Source of the DNA: Lingula anatina
Lineage: Eukaryota; Brachiopoda; Lingulata; Lingulida; Lingulidae
Length of the DNA stretch: 64,000 nt
NCBI RefSeq assembly: GCF_001039355.2
Contig: NW_019775835.1
Location: forward strand, 507,131-571,130
Direction of reading: 5' to 3'
Part shown: positions 1-12,050 of the stretch, piece after piece
Layout of the letters: each line of letters starts with the position of its first letter
Numbering within the stretch: the stretch's first letter is position 1
Translations under genes and position numbers: made by a program
Notes under the pieces: generated by a model
Told to the model about the DNA's origin: nothing
The model's database searches: none
Seen by the model: only the letters and a program-made list of their open reading frames with translations

Positions 1-2077
1 AAAGCTAAACTTTGCATACGTTACCTATGGTGCATGGTTCAAATATATTGGTAAAATATATGACAAATGTAGTAATACTGATGATCAATAAATATTATTA
101 TAAGCAACAGCTAGCACAGCACAAAATATTTTTCAGTCCTTAAAAGAATGTCAGAGGTTGTGATGGTGCTCACTGCCACACAGTATTTGGAAATGATAGG
201 TGATTCTGTCATAAAAACTGCAGGCCAAGGAATTAGAAAAAGAATTTGTCCTGGTCCCATTCATGTTCTTCAAGCCTAGAAAAATATTAGATTAAATATT
301 AAAAAGGTTTAAAAAGTAATTTACAGGAAAATTTTTGTAACTGCATATATTTTTTACACACACACACAAACAAACAAACAAAACAACAATACACACTAAA
401 ATCAATATAAATAATAAATCACAATCTTGGTAATTTATTAGGGAAGCTGGTAACAATTGAATTATCTAAAATAGCACTTTTTACTCTTAAAGTGTATCAG
501 TATAGATAAATGAAGCTCATCATCAGAAGCTGAACTGTGGCAAACATGCGTAAATTAATTAAGATCCCATTTAGATGAAGCCCTGAAGAGTTTAGGAAAT
601 ACATACAAGTCTACAAACTAGAGTGCACACAATTACTGTACACTAATTGTTGTACTGGTACATTTTGTTTCATAAAATACTCAACATTTATAAATTAAAA
701 CAAAAGAATTTTACAAATTTAATGTTCTTTTTTCATGAAACAATTTTCCTTTACAAACTTATAACCCATGTTTTTGCAGGTTTGTGCAGGGGAGATTTTT
801 AACAAAAATAAACTTTTCCTTATAACAAAAATGTGCAATTTGAAAACACACTTCCAATGTAATACTGGCATTGTATCATGCAAAGTGTTTATCTATTGAA
901 AATGGTCAACCAATGAAGGTTGTAATATGTAATGTAAGATATAAAACTCATTTTTGAGAAAAAATTTTCACTCATATTGATATCATACATTTGTCTCCTG
1001 ACAAAGGAGTAAAAATGTGAAAAGTTAAAATTTTTTATTCATATATTTGAAAAGATGCTTGTGATTGGTTTTCAATTTGGTATCTTTCACAACTATAAAA
1101 GTTACAAGTGTGAAAATAGTTTCATTGGATAATTTACAAGCATGTGTACCCCTACACTCATCCCATGCACACACATGCTGGGCTGATAACAATGCTCTTC
1201 ACTGACATGCCAGTACCTTAAATCGACTTTTCCATAGTGAATATCCTCTCTAAGCTTTTTGTTGGGCATGATATATTATTCAATTTATGATAAAATAAAA
1301 AATATGTTCAAGATATATTCCAACAGACTGTTATGAAAAGCTACACTATTGGCAGTATATATTTATATATCTCTTCAGCTGTGTAATATCGATACCTTAT
1401 TATGATAGCTTAATATATAAGCCTTTGTACTGTCAATGATCAAGGTCACGGAAAGTATAAAAAGGTAGATAAACATATCATTTATTGGACATTCCTGTAC
1501 AAGTTTAACTCCTTTTCATGGATAATATGATATTTTCTGTATTTTTTTCATCTTACTTAAATCAAAATGCAAAGAAATAGCATGAAAAGGGATTTGCAGA
1601 ATATCTAAACAATGACTTTCATATCCTCAAAAGTGATCTATCTCCCTCTCATAATATATCTTTCTATGCAGAATCAAGTATACTGCATGTCATTTCACAA
1701 GCCATTTCATCTAATAAACACCAAAACACAAAAAAATATCAGAAGAAGGCAAATTCTCAATATCTTACTGTGACATTCATACAAGACATGAGGCAATATA
1801 CATTCCCCATAGTCACTTTACTGTGAGCACCACAACCACACACACTGTCATTTCATGAAGTAAATTTAATCTAGTTAACTTCAAAACAACAAGAAATGCA
1901 TTAAAAGGCAAGAATTCATTATTAAACTTCGATATTCATTCAAGATGTTACACGAGACTGCTGCTGTAGTTACTTGGAATATGCAAAACATACTGCCTGT
2001 CGTACATGTAGAAAATCGATAAGTTGCAGGTTAGGTTCCTTCCTAAAATTTTAACATATTCAAAAACAAATGTCATA
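1..2077. other. AT-rich non-coding stretch
   Basis: No recognisable coding exon in either strand; only short chance frames. It is strongly AT-rich with short CA and CAAA runs (355-385). If the promoter-like element near 2170 is real, this stretch would be the first intron or body of a minus-strand gene running off the left edge, but no exon can be supported. Confidence 0.5.
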
Positions 2078-2190
2078 CTATAAAAAAACTGAACAGACAA
2101 AGAAAAATCACCTTCATCTGCATTTGGCACAATTCAAAAGAACGTGTTTACATTTCGGTTTTGTGTGCCGCCATTTTGGAACACGACAGT
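2078..2190 (-). promoter_or_regulatory. Possible minus-strand promoter/first exon with YY1-like motif
   Basis: On the minus strand, positions 2177-2167 read AAAATGGCGGC, the form of the YY1 core-promoter motif that often overlaps transcription starts and first start codons in animals. The ATG inside the motif opens a frame of only eight codons. A second ATG at 2130 opens a 60-codon frame beginning MPNADEG that soon looks intron-like. A weak GTGATT donor follows at about 2110. I infer a 5' end of an unrecognised gene transcribed leftwards; nothing downstream confirms it. Confidence 0.3.
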
Positions 2191-2696
2191 AACTTGATAA
2201 AAGATTCAGTGAAATCGATACTTGAACACTACTTTGTTATAAAAAATATAGCTTGAGAATATACTTTATCGTTCTGTCAAGTGCATTAGTAAAATTATCA
2301 ACATATCAGCGTATAAACGTCTGTTCATCTTACCTGTCTCTATGCCTGCTCCTCCCGCCAAATTGGGTAAAGCCGCCGCATCAAGTTTTGAAAACGAGGC
2401 CAAATCTAATATTCTCCGAAATAACCGTCATATGAGCCGGTGGCTCCCGGGCTGTAGGCCTATATCCGAATTTGTTATATAACCAGTAGGTGGCCCCAAT
2501 GCTGTATTATTGAGATTATATATTATCTTTCAATTTCTGTGAAGTACGGTCGACGAGATGGATGAAAAACCAACAACAAAGCTATATAAACAGTATGCCA
2601 CTCCGCAAAAAGGACATATTCCAAACACACTAGATAAAAGGGTTGTGAAAAGGTTTAATATGTTGTGGCTTATCCCAAACACCTCTCTCGCAGATA

Positions 2697-3062
2697 AACC
2701 ATGATTCATCTAGATACAACAAGATACCTTAATTTGACAGTTTGTAACACGAGATCTGTACTCGTTTTAATGACATTCTGATAGCTTTTTTTTTTAGTAT
2801 TCTGCACACGATGTGTGCTCTGTAATACAGAAGCAAAAATGGTTCTGGTAGCGTTTAAAAACACGTATAGTTTTGCCTGCATACAAATACTCCCGTTCTC
2901 TCTCCCAAACGAATAATGATACATCTAGATACAATTAGGTACATTAACTTGACAGTTTGTAATACTGTCTGTAGTCGTTTTTATGCCATTCTGTTTTGTA
3001 CACACGTTGTGCGCCTCGTGACACAGCAGCAATAATGACTCTGGTGTCCTTTAAAACAATGA
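2697..3062. repeat. Diverged two-unit tandem repeat
   Basis: A unit at about 2697-2865 is repeated at about 2915-3062. Both contain TTCATCTAGATACAA or ATACATCTAGATACAA, then TTGACAGTTTGTAA, a CGTTTT(A/T)ATG segment, a CACAC(G/-)ATGTGTG or CACACGTTGTGCG block, and a GGTTCTGGT or GACTCTGGTGTC block. The copies are clearly diverged, so the duplication is old. No coding content is seen. The remaining bases from 2191 to 3360 hold nothing else recognisable. Confidence 0.6.
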
Positions 3063-3360
3063 AAAGGTTTCTTAAGAATATTTTGAAAAAGCTATATCAG
3101 AAAGACTCTTAACTGCGTACAATACACCGTTTGATAACAATAGAAGTGATCGTACAGTATTTACTCAACATTGCTAGAAGCTGTTGATGAACCACATGTC
3201 ATTTCATAGCTGCAGAACAACAAGCCCAACCATTCAAATCTTCCCCCCGACTTTGAACCGCAGACTGCTGTAAACGGTAACAGCGCAAGAGGAATGAAAA
3301 AGAACCAAAGACTAACATATATAGATCGCAGCTTTAACAAATAAAGGAACCTGTATGGTC

Positions 3361-3893
3361 ACTCCATGGAATCATGTGGCTTTAACGGATAAATCTGGAT
3401 ATATACCATTCCACTGTGATGGCCAGAAAGTAAGTAGACTAACTGAATCAAATAACTACATGTAGCTACAGAAAATCACAACAAGAGGTGATAGTTCGAT
3501 CCACTTTAGCCAAACGTTTTTTTTTTTTTTAACATAATATATAAAATAATTTCATGATCGTCATTTACCAACATTTTCTCTAGGGAACATCCGACGATAA
3601 ATTTTCCAAGCTTCACCAAAAACGGCTTTTCATGGTGACAGATTTCTTTTAGCATCACAAATTTTTGGTAAATAAGTGAATTTTGGTGGACATGCAAAAG
3701 CTAATATTTCACTTTCTGCCTTGCTTTAATTATTTTCATATCAAAATGAGGAGATGTCTCAATTCAAAGCCGAAATAGGGTCATTTGTTATGCATTATCG
3801 GCAATATTACCTTTGACAATTGAAGTTCACAAGGGGTTCCTCCTATACCTGACAGGTCAGCGTTGGACGAGAACAGGTCGGTCACCCCAAGGT
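3361..3893 (-). repeat. Duplicated serpin-locus segment (partner of 8890-9283)
   Basis: 3361-3510 resembles 8890-9040 (shared GACTTTAACGGAT / GGCTTTAACGGAT, CACTGTGATG, and a TTCGATCCACTTT block), and 3797-3893 resembles the 3' end of the serpin exon at 9187-9283. Further left-over similarity lies at about 5340-5430, which matches the serpin 5' flank at 10250-10350 (AGAACACCCTGGTTT and GACA(A/G)..AATGAG). The order is the same in both places, so this looks like an old segmental duplication of the serpin gene in which most of the coding body has been lost. Confidence 0.55.
3797..3893 (-). pseudogene. Serpin exon fragment
   Basis: The minus strand encodes about 31 residues nearly identical to the end of the serpin exon at 9203-10204, including LFSSNADLSGIGGTP and a following LSK. 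It then runs into a GTAATA donor-like site where the intact copy has GTAGGA. Nothing upstream (higher coordinates) continues the serpin frame, and no splice acceptor precedes the fragment. It is best read as a relic of a duplicated serpin gene. The Gly before GELKLSK in the intact copy is Cys here. Confidence 0.7.
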
Positions 3894-4252
3894 ATGTCTA
3901 GAATAAAAAGGTGGAATTTTGCCCTCGCACAAAACAAAAGACAAATACACTGTGACTCCATGTCTTAAGGCCAGGTTGTAAAAGTTTGCACTCGTCTTTG
4001 TTTGTTGTTGGTTGGATTTTGAATATATCAAGGTTTACCAAACCATTCACTGAACCATGTCAAGAACAACGTGCCAATAACATCGAATTTATAAATCACA
4101 TCGTTGTCTACACAGACACAGGCTTTAAAAAGTCAGATATTGGTGGAGAAACGCTATTAGTGACACCGTTAATTCTAACAAATCTGGATGTCGACCCTGC
4201 CTCACTTACGTTTGATGTGGCCCCATTTCGTTCAACGTTGAATGCATTATCG

Positions 4253-4291
<39 letters not shown>

Positions 4292-6409
4292 GCATTTGTT
4301 GAATTATGTATTTCTGAACTCAATGACAAGTAAATTGGACATGTTTTGGGCTGTATGTTGTTATTTACTGATCAAAAGCCTTGCTGTAAACTACACATAC
4401 ATACATGGTAAAGACACAATTCACAATAAATATAATCTAACCATCTATGATAAGTAATACAAATATGTTAAGTATTTAAGTATGGACATTTTTCTGTCTA
4501 AAAATTTTAAACTATTAAATGTACGGAAAGCACTTAATTTGGAAGGTTTTGTTTATGATTGAAAACGATGAAAAATACACATGAAAACATTAAAAAATAA
4601 AACAATGTGACGTATTTCTATAGTTTTGCTTTGGATACCAAATGATTTAATCAGTTACCCGACGAGCATTCTGTGTGTCAGTTTTACCTGCATGCAAGGC
4701 AGGTACGAGTAAAGCAATGCAGGGTATCTTTCTATTCTATTTTTTCAAAAACCTCTTAAGATATCCTTCAAAAAAGACATATAAAAACCTGAAGAATTGA
4801 CACTACATGTAGGCTTAATTAATGAAAGTATATCGCCACAGCTTGCATATATTATCAAGATATCTACCAGTCCATATACTAGATAAAGCTGTGTACGTGT
4901 CTGCAGGCTATTTTGGTTTTATAACAAAAATAATGCGCCTCTTTCACATATCTTCATTGCCGAAAGCATTTTTAGGTATTGTCCGTCATCACCGAAGAAA
5001 ATGCAGCAAGCCTAGTTGTACAGCGCACTGTATTTTAACTGAGAAATAAAATATTAAATTTCTCGATTCACCATCTAACAATCTCTGTTTTCTTGCCTGT
5101 AGTTGGCTCATTTCTGTGCTTCAGCCACCTTTTTATTTTTGACACTGTGCACGCTTCGAACGACTTTTTATAAAAGCACCAGTATAGTACAGTGCTTTTA
5201 TAAAACGTACGCCAACAACACATACATGTAGATGTGCCTTTCTGTAAACAGCAGAGGACTACAGTGTCCCCTGTGGCGAACTATTCCTGTCTTGCGCACT
5301 TCTCATTTCCGCGAAAGATGAAAATGGCCTATAAGGTAAATCTTTATGTCGATTTAGAACACCCTGGTTTGAATGTCATTCTTACCGTTTTCTAGCCTGT
5401 CATGCACACACACGTGCCCTAAGTGACAAAAATGAGGACAACTCACGTTATAACGCCATCAAACGCAGTGTCTCTGACGTCTGTTGAAAACTAATTAGCA
5501 AATAATTATACCAGCATTTACGTCGGTTTAATGTACCTGTAAACATCATGTGTTCAATTTTCACTTTGAAGTTTTTTCAAATAACAATTAATGAGTTTGA
5601 CTTAAAGCAATGGCCGTTTTTTTCTGTTTGCTGTATAGAGTATTACTTTGTTGTCAGTATTTAAAAAGATCGTATGTTTTACACTCCATCAGAGAATTAA
5701 GAAAAATTGTGCGGTTGCAGATGCGAGACCAATATATTAAGTTAAACTTATGCTAGAAATGAAGCAATACTTTTAAAATAAGAGACAACAATTATTTCAC
5801 TGTGATAACTGTCACTAAACCCTTTATAAAGATGGCTGTAGCATTCACCAAAAAACTTTTCAAGTAACGAGAGTGGACAAAATCCTTTGATAAATGCAAG
5901 ATGATTGGTTAGAATTGTGTGCCTTGTATAACAGATCTGAACAAGATGGCAGGTCACATGATCTGATGACGCAGCCACAGGTGATCTCGGTTCAAGTCAG
6001 TTTTGTTCAGTACATACAAAAGGTGCCAATACCTCGTCTTTAAGCCACAGAAATGACTTTCTTACTTTTGTTGATGTGCTGTTTTCAGCGCAAAAAAAGA
6101 AGACATCACCCTGTGCGAATTAGGCAAGAAACTGATTGTAATATCATCCAGAGGCATCGTACAATGTAACATACGCGACCAGGCATATTTGGCTGCACTT
6201 TTTTGTACTTAACTGCTCTACAGTTTCATTAACATCAATGACATCCCCATTTGATTTTTATTGGTATCATCTTGGTGTAGTGAACATCAAATAAAATAGC
6301 AGGCAGGATAAAAACAACGACGAAGAACAGGTTGATGAAGCTCACGATGTCTAAAATGGTCGCAAAGCCAGGATTTGTCACCAAATGGCAATGTTGACGG
6401 GTTTTTTTT
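3894..6409. other. Non-coding stretch with A-tract and serpin-flank relic
   Basis: A run of about 35 A at 4255-4290 gives artificial poly-Lys/poly-Phe frames. The 12-base word TGCATTATCGGC occurs just before the A-tract and again at 3791-3802, so part of the relic serpin intron is repeated. 5340-5430 resembles the serpin 5' flank. No gene is supported. Confidence 0.5.
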
Positions 6410-7095
6410 AGCAAGCTTAGACGTGCTAAACTGTCCTCATTTGATCTTGTTCAGGTATATCAGAGTTTAATTCGGGCCGTGGTTGAATATGCTTGTCCTG
6501 TGTGGCACCCTGGATTAACTGGAGAACAATGTAAAATAATACAATCCATCCAGTCAAGGGCACTTAGGATCTTATTCCCTTAATTAACTTATGTTGATGC
6601 TCTAGCCAAAGCAAAACTTATTACATTAAAAGAGCGCAGATTTGAACTCTGCAAATCATTTTTTGCAAAAATACAAAATGACACAGACAAGCTGAACTAC
6701 ATTTTAACCTGCAATTCACGCAGGAGACTAAGAAATAGCCTGTCAAAGTTTAACATACCAAAAATGAGAACTGAACGTTTTAAAAACACTTTTATTCCTT
6801 TCTCTCTATTAAAAATCAGTGGTCTGAGTTTTACTTTTGAAACTCATTTTGGCCTTTATTGTATCTAATTTTCATTACTCCATCCTCTTTTACACTGATG
6901 CCTGTGCAAAAAATTATTTTATTTATTTTTTTTTAATTTATGTTGTTTTTTTTTCAATCTCACTAAGTTCTATTCGCATATCCTATATTATATATTTTAA
7001 TCTGTAAATTTGTAAATTTTATTCTCACTCCATTTTATGTATAACTTCAACCTTTTGGTTGTCATGTCTTAATAAACTTACTTACTTACTACTTA
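6410..7095 (+). mobile_element. 3' end of a non-LTR retrotransposon (LINE), 5'-truncated
   Basis: From 6410 the plus strand reads the C-terminal part of a LINE reverse-transcriptase protein: the signature YQSLIRAVVEYACPVWHPGL, then QSIQSRALRILFP, and, after an in-frame TAA at 6581, an ERRFELC..FFAKI segment. This tail is typical of CR1/Jockey-group ORF2 proteins. A 3' untranslated part follows and ends at about 7065-7100 in a short ACTT/TTAC microsatellite, as such LINEs often do in place of poly(A). The copy is 5'-truncated, carries a stop and is dead. The clade assignment is from memory of the family. Confidence 0.75.
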
Positions 7096-7099
7096 CTTA

Positions 7100-8525
7100 C
7101 TTTTTGTAATTTTCTGATTAGAGTTGAATTTAACAGGAAGATAATGCGATGCATAATCATCTAACACTTAATTTTTACCCAAAACTTAAGGCTAATGACT
7201 CAGGTATCAGAGATAGCTGATTAGTTAACAACAGAGGAGCGTTGACGTACGTATTTCTTTTATTTTTGTATCATTTAGATTAACAATCTGCTTAATTATA
7301 TTGTTGCCTCCTTTGACTGCATGTGCAGGTGTGACGCTCTTCTAAAATATGTTCACCTTTTATTAATTCAAAGCCTTAATCAGTTGAGAAGCATCATTAT
7401 GCAGCTCTTTACTTGTCTTCTCATACCGTATTGATGGCCACTTCGGTTTTCTATTTTTGTAACTTGTTGAGATGTAATAAAAAATAACAATATGCACCTC
7501 TGTATTCATAAATATGTAATTAAACACCGACATGAAGAATACAGATTGATTTGAAACTGATCTATGATTGTCAAACAAATTGGAGGCCATCTTGGATTAA
7601 GAAAAATGCTTCACAATTTTAAGGAGGTATGCCCTAGATGTAGCAATTGGCGAGAAAACAGAAGCTTTATTAACTTTTCTAGACTAAGTTCTTGCCCACA
7701 TACATACCCGGTAAGTGAGGACAAATATAATGTACCAGTAAATAAATGTCTTAAGACAAGGATATAAAAGTTTGTACTGCTTTTGGTTTGTTGTATTTGG
7801 TTAGATCTTGAATATACGAAAGTTTATCAGAATATTACTTGAACCATGCCACGTGCAACTGCTACTTTGATCCATCCAAGTGTTTTCTAGCGCAAACTGC
7901 ATGTTGGAAGAGCTGACCTTGCTGCATGGTTTAAATAATGGTCTTATTTTAATCATTAAATTGGATATATGCATGTGATTTAGGCCTACATGTTGGTGCA
8001 ACAGAAAGGTTTCATGGTATTAACTTACAGCCGAGGGAATTTTCATTGCTGGTGTGCCAACGTTAGTCAGCTTCATGAAACGACGTTGGCTCATGCACCG
8101 TCAACATTTGCTATAAGACCATCAGAAATGGAAGCTGGCAGCTAAATGCAGACCCACTGACGTCGTGGTATCTTGGTTCTTAAACCCAAAAAGAACACAA
8201 GTTAACAAAACACGTGTGGACAGATAATGGAGAGCAGTGCAAAGGAAAACTCATCTCACCATTTATCTCACCATTACGAAAAGCACAGGGGCCCGTTTAA
8301 TGCAGCTGTCGTTATTTAGCAATCGCTCGTTAGCCTCTCGTTAGTTATGAGTGCCGTTTCACGTAGCTATCGCTAGTTCTCTCGTTTGTTACCAGGGATA
8401 TATTTAACAAGTAGGTCAGACCACTCGCAAACCCTAGAGTTTTATCGTACGCATGCATGATATATAAAACAGAAAGGTTTTTTCGTTACCGTTTCACGCA
8501 GTCTGTCTTTGTAGGGGGCGTCTCG
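7100..8525. other. Non-coding stretch
   Basis: 7625-7870 is similar to 3880-4075 (shared GGTATG(T/C)C(T/C)(C/-)TAGA, GACAAATA and ATGTCTTAAG blocks), so it belongs to the same duplicated material as the serpin relic. 8290-8410 is rich in CGTTAG/CGTTT words of the form GGGCCCGTTT..GCTATCG, which looks like a dispersed element end, but I cannot delimit it. No gene seen. Confidence 0.4.
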
Positions 8526-8659
8526 ATAGTCCGAAGGTTCATTGGTCCGAAGGTCAATTGCTCCGAAAATGGTAACATTTTCATCGTTTTTTTTAATCAA
8601 GGGTCCATTGGTCCGAAGGTTCTATAGTGAACATTTGGACCAATGAACCTTCGGACTAT
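8526..8659. mobile_element. Small hairpin element with 23-bp inverted termini
   Basis: 8526-8548 (ATAGTCCGAAGGTTCATTGG then TCC) is perfectly complementary to 8637-8659. A third, partial copy of the same word (GGTCCATTGGTCCGAAGGTTC) lies inside at about 8602-8622. The whole can fold into a stem of 23 bp with a loop of about 88 bases. This is the form of a short non-autonomous transposon or foldback element. A pyrimidine-rich tract follows at 8680. No coding content. Confidence 0.6.
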
Positions 8660-8889
8660 TGCTACGGCCCCGGGGTGACTTTTTTTTTTTTTTGTAGAGG
8701 ACAATACATATACCCTTGGTTAATTGAGAATTGTAAACAACGCACTTTTAATTTGCACTTCAATGATATTGAACTTTCTTTAATTGATATTTATAGATGG
8801 AACTTAAAGCAATATGGAGCTTAATTCGATTTTTGAATTGTTGTATAGACATATAAAGTGTACATTCTAGCCAAAACTAAAAGAGCTAG

Positions 8890-9040
8890 CTCAATCGAAC
8901 CATATGACTTTAACGGATATGTCTGGATACATATCACCCACTGTGATGACCACGAGTGAATGCGAAGACTTACTGGATAAAATAATCAGAAAATCACGAC
9001 CAGAGGTAATGATTCGATCCACTTTTGCCCCAACGGTTAA
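8890..9040. repeat. Segment matching 3361-3510
   Basis: This is the partner of the diverged duplicate described at 3361-3510, lying just downstream (in serpin orientation) of the intact serpin exon. The shared landmarks are listed there. It indicates that the duplicated unit extended beyond the serpin 3' end. Confidence 0.5.
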
Positions 9041-9202
9041 AGTCATTAAGAAAACCAGCTAAGGAAAAATAAACTCCTGACAGAAACATATCTAGCTGAA
9101 TAACAAAATTCTCTAGAAGAATGTGATATAGCTGACTTGTTAAGAGCTGACAAGATTCAAATTCAATTTTCTATAAATCATCAGCATCACCGGCAATCCT
9201 AC

Positions 9203-10204
9203 CTTTGACAACTTAAGTTCACCAGGGGTTCCTCCTATACCTGACAGGTCAGCGTTGGATGAGAACAGGTCGGTCATCCCAAGACTCTTGAGTGGTTCTT
9301 TTAAATCAATTCGCATGTCTTCTAATACAAACCGAGGGAGCGACAGTGACACCCTTGTCTGTGTAGAAATAAAAAGTTTTAGCAATTCATCGGCAGTAAA
9401 CTGAGATTCAAAATGGCTGAGTCCATCACGCTGGTCGGGCAGTATGATCAGCATGCTGGCCGTTCCGTGGTAAGGAATTTCTATCATGGAGGCCTGCCAT
9501 TTCTCGCTATGGGCATACCTAAATAGCCCAGTCTGTGTCATCATATCCACTAACGTGGGCCGAGGATTTGCAGTATAGAAAGGACGTTTTCTTGTCTGCG
9601 AGAGGTCGAAGGGAGATGCCCATTTACCCTTGAAGTACACGGCACTTACGAGAGCCAGAATGGTAGAGTAAGTGATGTCGCCTGGTTCTAGAAAATCTTT
9701 GATTTTGTCTTCAGTTTGTTCTTCGACCCACTTGTTAATCATATTCCTTGATTCTTCCGGTGAATTTACAAAATCCTGACGTTCCAGTTGCGCCCCATAA
9801 TACCTGAGACTGTCCTCAATATAGCTAGAATTAAATGAGAACATTTGCCCTCCGAACAATCTGTTGGCAATGCGAACAGTGAAATTGTTATTGGGGTCGT
9901 TAGTATCTTCAAGAACGTGGCTGATTTTTCCATGAATATCGGTCATGTTCTCTATTTCCAAGGCGCTATACATCTGGACTTTCATATTCCATCCAGCCCC
10001 CAGTTCCAGCATACCCAGTGCAGCAGAGATACTAAGCGGGGAGAAGACGATATTTGACGTCGGTTGTAACGTGCGGATTTTGTTGTAAAGCTTCGATGAA
10101 AAGGTGTTGCTTACATTTGCGAATGGGTGGAAACAACATGCAGCTCCTAATCCCAAAATTCCAATCAAAATGGGGAGGTGTGGCAAAAAATTTTCAGAAG
10201 CCAT
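9203..10204 (-). CDS. Secreted serpin, main coding exon (C-terminal reactive-loop exon not found)
   Basis: This 334-codon open stretch encodes a serine-protease-inhibitor-fold protein. A hydrophobic N-terminus (residues about 7-24) looks like a signal peptide. Serpin landmarks follow in order: NIVFSPLSISAALGMLELGA (about 50-69), NRLFGG, an INKWVEEQT..KIKDFLEPGDI block, ALVSAVYFKGKWASPFD (shutter/breach region), and an IEIPYHG..LIILPDQ segment. Translation ends with SLGMTDLFSSNADLSGIGG..ELKLSK, after which a GTAGGA donor in phase 0 ends the exon; the open frame reads on to 9140 only by chance. Usual serpins need about 55 more residues with the reactive-centre loop. I could not find that exon to the left, so the inhibitory specificity is unknown. 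A TATATAG acceptor directly upstream of the ATG suggests a 5' UTR exon. It is head-to-head with the transporter gene at 12051. Confidence 0.85.
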
Positions 10205-12050
10205 GTTTTGTCTATATAAAAATCAGAGAAATGGAAACATTTATATGTAGGGGTAGAACACCCTGGTTTTGTCATTAATGAGGTCTTCTTGTAATGTTCA
10301 TAAGGTGCGTGCCTTATGTGACAGCAATGAGAACAATATTACGTCAAGAACCGCAGGATGGCTCTGACCTTCAAAAAGATCAACTACATAATTGGAATTT
10401 CAACAACATGTTTATAGGCTTAGTAATGTACATTTGCTTTTGGATTAATTGCAGATTGTGTAAAATGCGCAGTCAAAAGATATGGAATGGAAATGTCTCC
10501 GTATGTTTAGCCATTTTATCACGCGGCGCTTGAACAAATGTTCTACCAGATGTTTCCAGTATTTAAGTAACATTTAAGTTACATTTAGAAGTGTCTTTAT
10601 AATTACTTATAGCTTGGCCTAGTTCTCGACGCCATGCATCCGGTCTTCTTGCTTAGCTGTTTTGAACCATATCTTCACTAAGGTACCTCTCAAGTTCCAG
10701 AGCGATCCCTTTGTTGCTTCTCTAAACACACTCCAAAGTTTGACCAAACCCATGCGTTTTTATACAAGGGCAGAAATTGCCGAAATGACCACCCCTCACA
10801 TTTCTGACCACAGAACATGCAACTGCATGCAACAATTGTGTCGAGAGTTGTGTGGTAATTAGGTAACACACCTGGCTACACATGGAGTGACATCTCAGCT
10901 TTGAATTTAAAATAGTTAGAGAGAAATCAAATATTTTGTAGAAAATTTACTCGCCAAAAATAATATTCCATATTAAGTGGTAACCCTGTAGAATCATTGC
11001 ATCATAGTTGAATAAAACCACTAGTGAATAAGAATAAAGGAATAATAAAAGACATATATAAACAAATTTAAAACAAAATAACAAAAATGAAAGGTTAAAA
11101 AATAAAATAAAAGTCTATCAGTTAATTCTGAAACTTGTATATCGCACTTGTCAATAAGTCACAAAATAATTATAAGGAATCAGCGTGTTGTTTATGATTA
11201 TCATTAGCATTGACAAGCCAGATGGCGATAAGCGTGTTAAAGTGCGTACGAATGTTTTAGATAAAATGACAACACTAGAGTTAGTGAAGAGGTATCCATG
11301 CCATGTAATGAGAGAGCCCATTGTGATACTGCACTCGTTTTGTACAGATAATCCGCCCTCTAGATTATGACACATTTACGTCACGTTAATCCTAACCTAT
11401 ATGAATCAAATGGAATGCGGGTTGAAGAAAATCCTCTAAACTCCAGGGTGTCACATAATGCCTGTGTTCTCATCCTCGGTGCGTTCCGCAATCTCGTCAT
11501 TATCAGTTTCCTATCTTAGCTGAAGATCTTCCGCATTTTCGGGATAACTGCGACCTAGTTTTACATTGTTCAGTTTATCTGTGACGTCATACTTAATATT
11601 TAGGCGCTGCAGCCTGGAGCTGCGACCTCTATTTGAAATCAATTCTTATTTATATCAATTACTAGTCAAAATGAGAGATAATATTTCAAAAGCTGTGCCA
11701 AATGGGACATTCAGCTGACTGCGCCCTAGATGAAGGAGAACGTGAAATGGGACATGTTATGGTTGATTGGGCAGACATGTTGTTTCCGAAACATGTTTGA
11801 ACACTTAAAATTACGGATGATGTCACAAATTCATGTCTAGATATTGAGATCTTCGGCGACCTAAATCCACGCCCTTACGTTAGGCTAACTGCCATAAATG
11901 GGATGATTGATAGCGTAGGGTTTTGATGATAGTGAATGTCGTCCAGACAAAACTGCTAACGTAGAAAAAGACGTAGTGACATTTTGAACAGAAATCCATC
12001 ACACTAAAGAAGCGCTGAACAGAAAGAATATTTTCAGTAATACTTGCAAT
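10205..12050. other. Intergenic region between divergent serpin and transporter genes
   Basis: No coding exon is recognised. It must hold the 5' ends of the serpin (leftward) and transporter A (rightward). An AATATTTTCAG at about 12026-12036 immediately before the transporter start could be the acceptor of a 5' UTR intron. 11030-11110 is A-rich low-complexity sequence. Confidence 0.4.

Noticed and set aside
4108-4329. Minus-strand frame with NAFNVERNGATSN, resembling a serpin hinge and reactive-loop exon
   Set aside because: It is preceded by a poly-T run without an AG acceptor, its upstream bases duplicate relic intron sequence, and the serpin C-terminal block does not follow.
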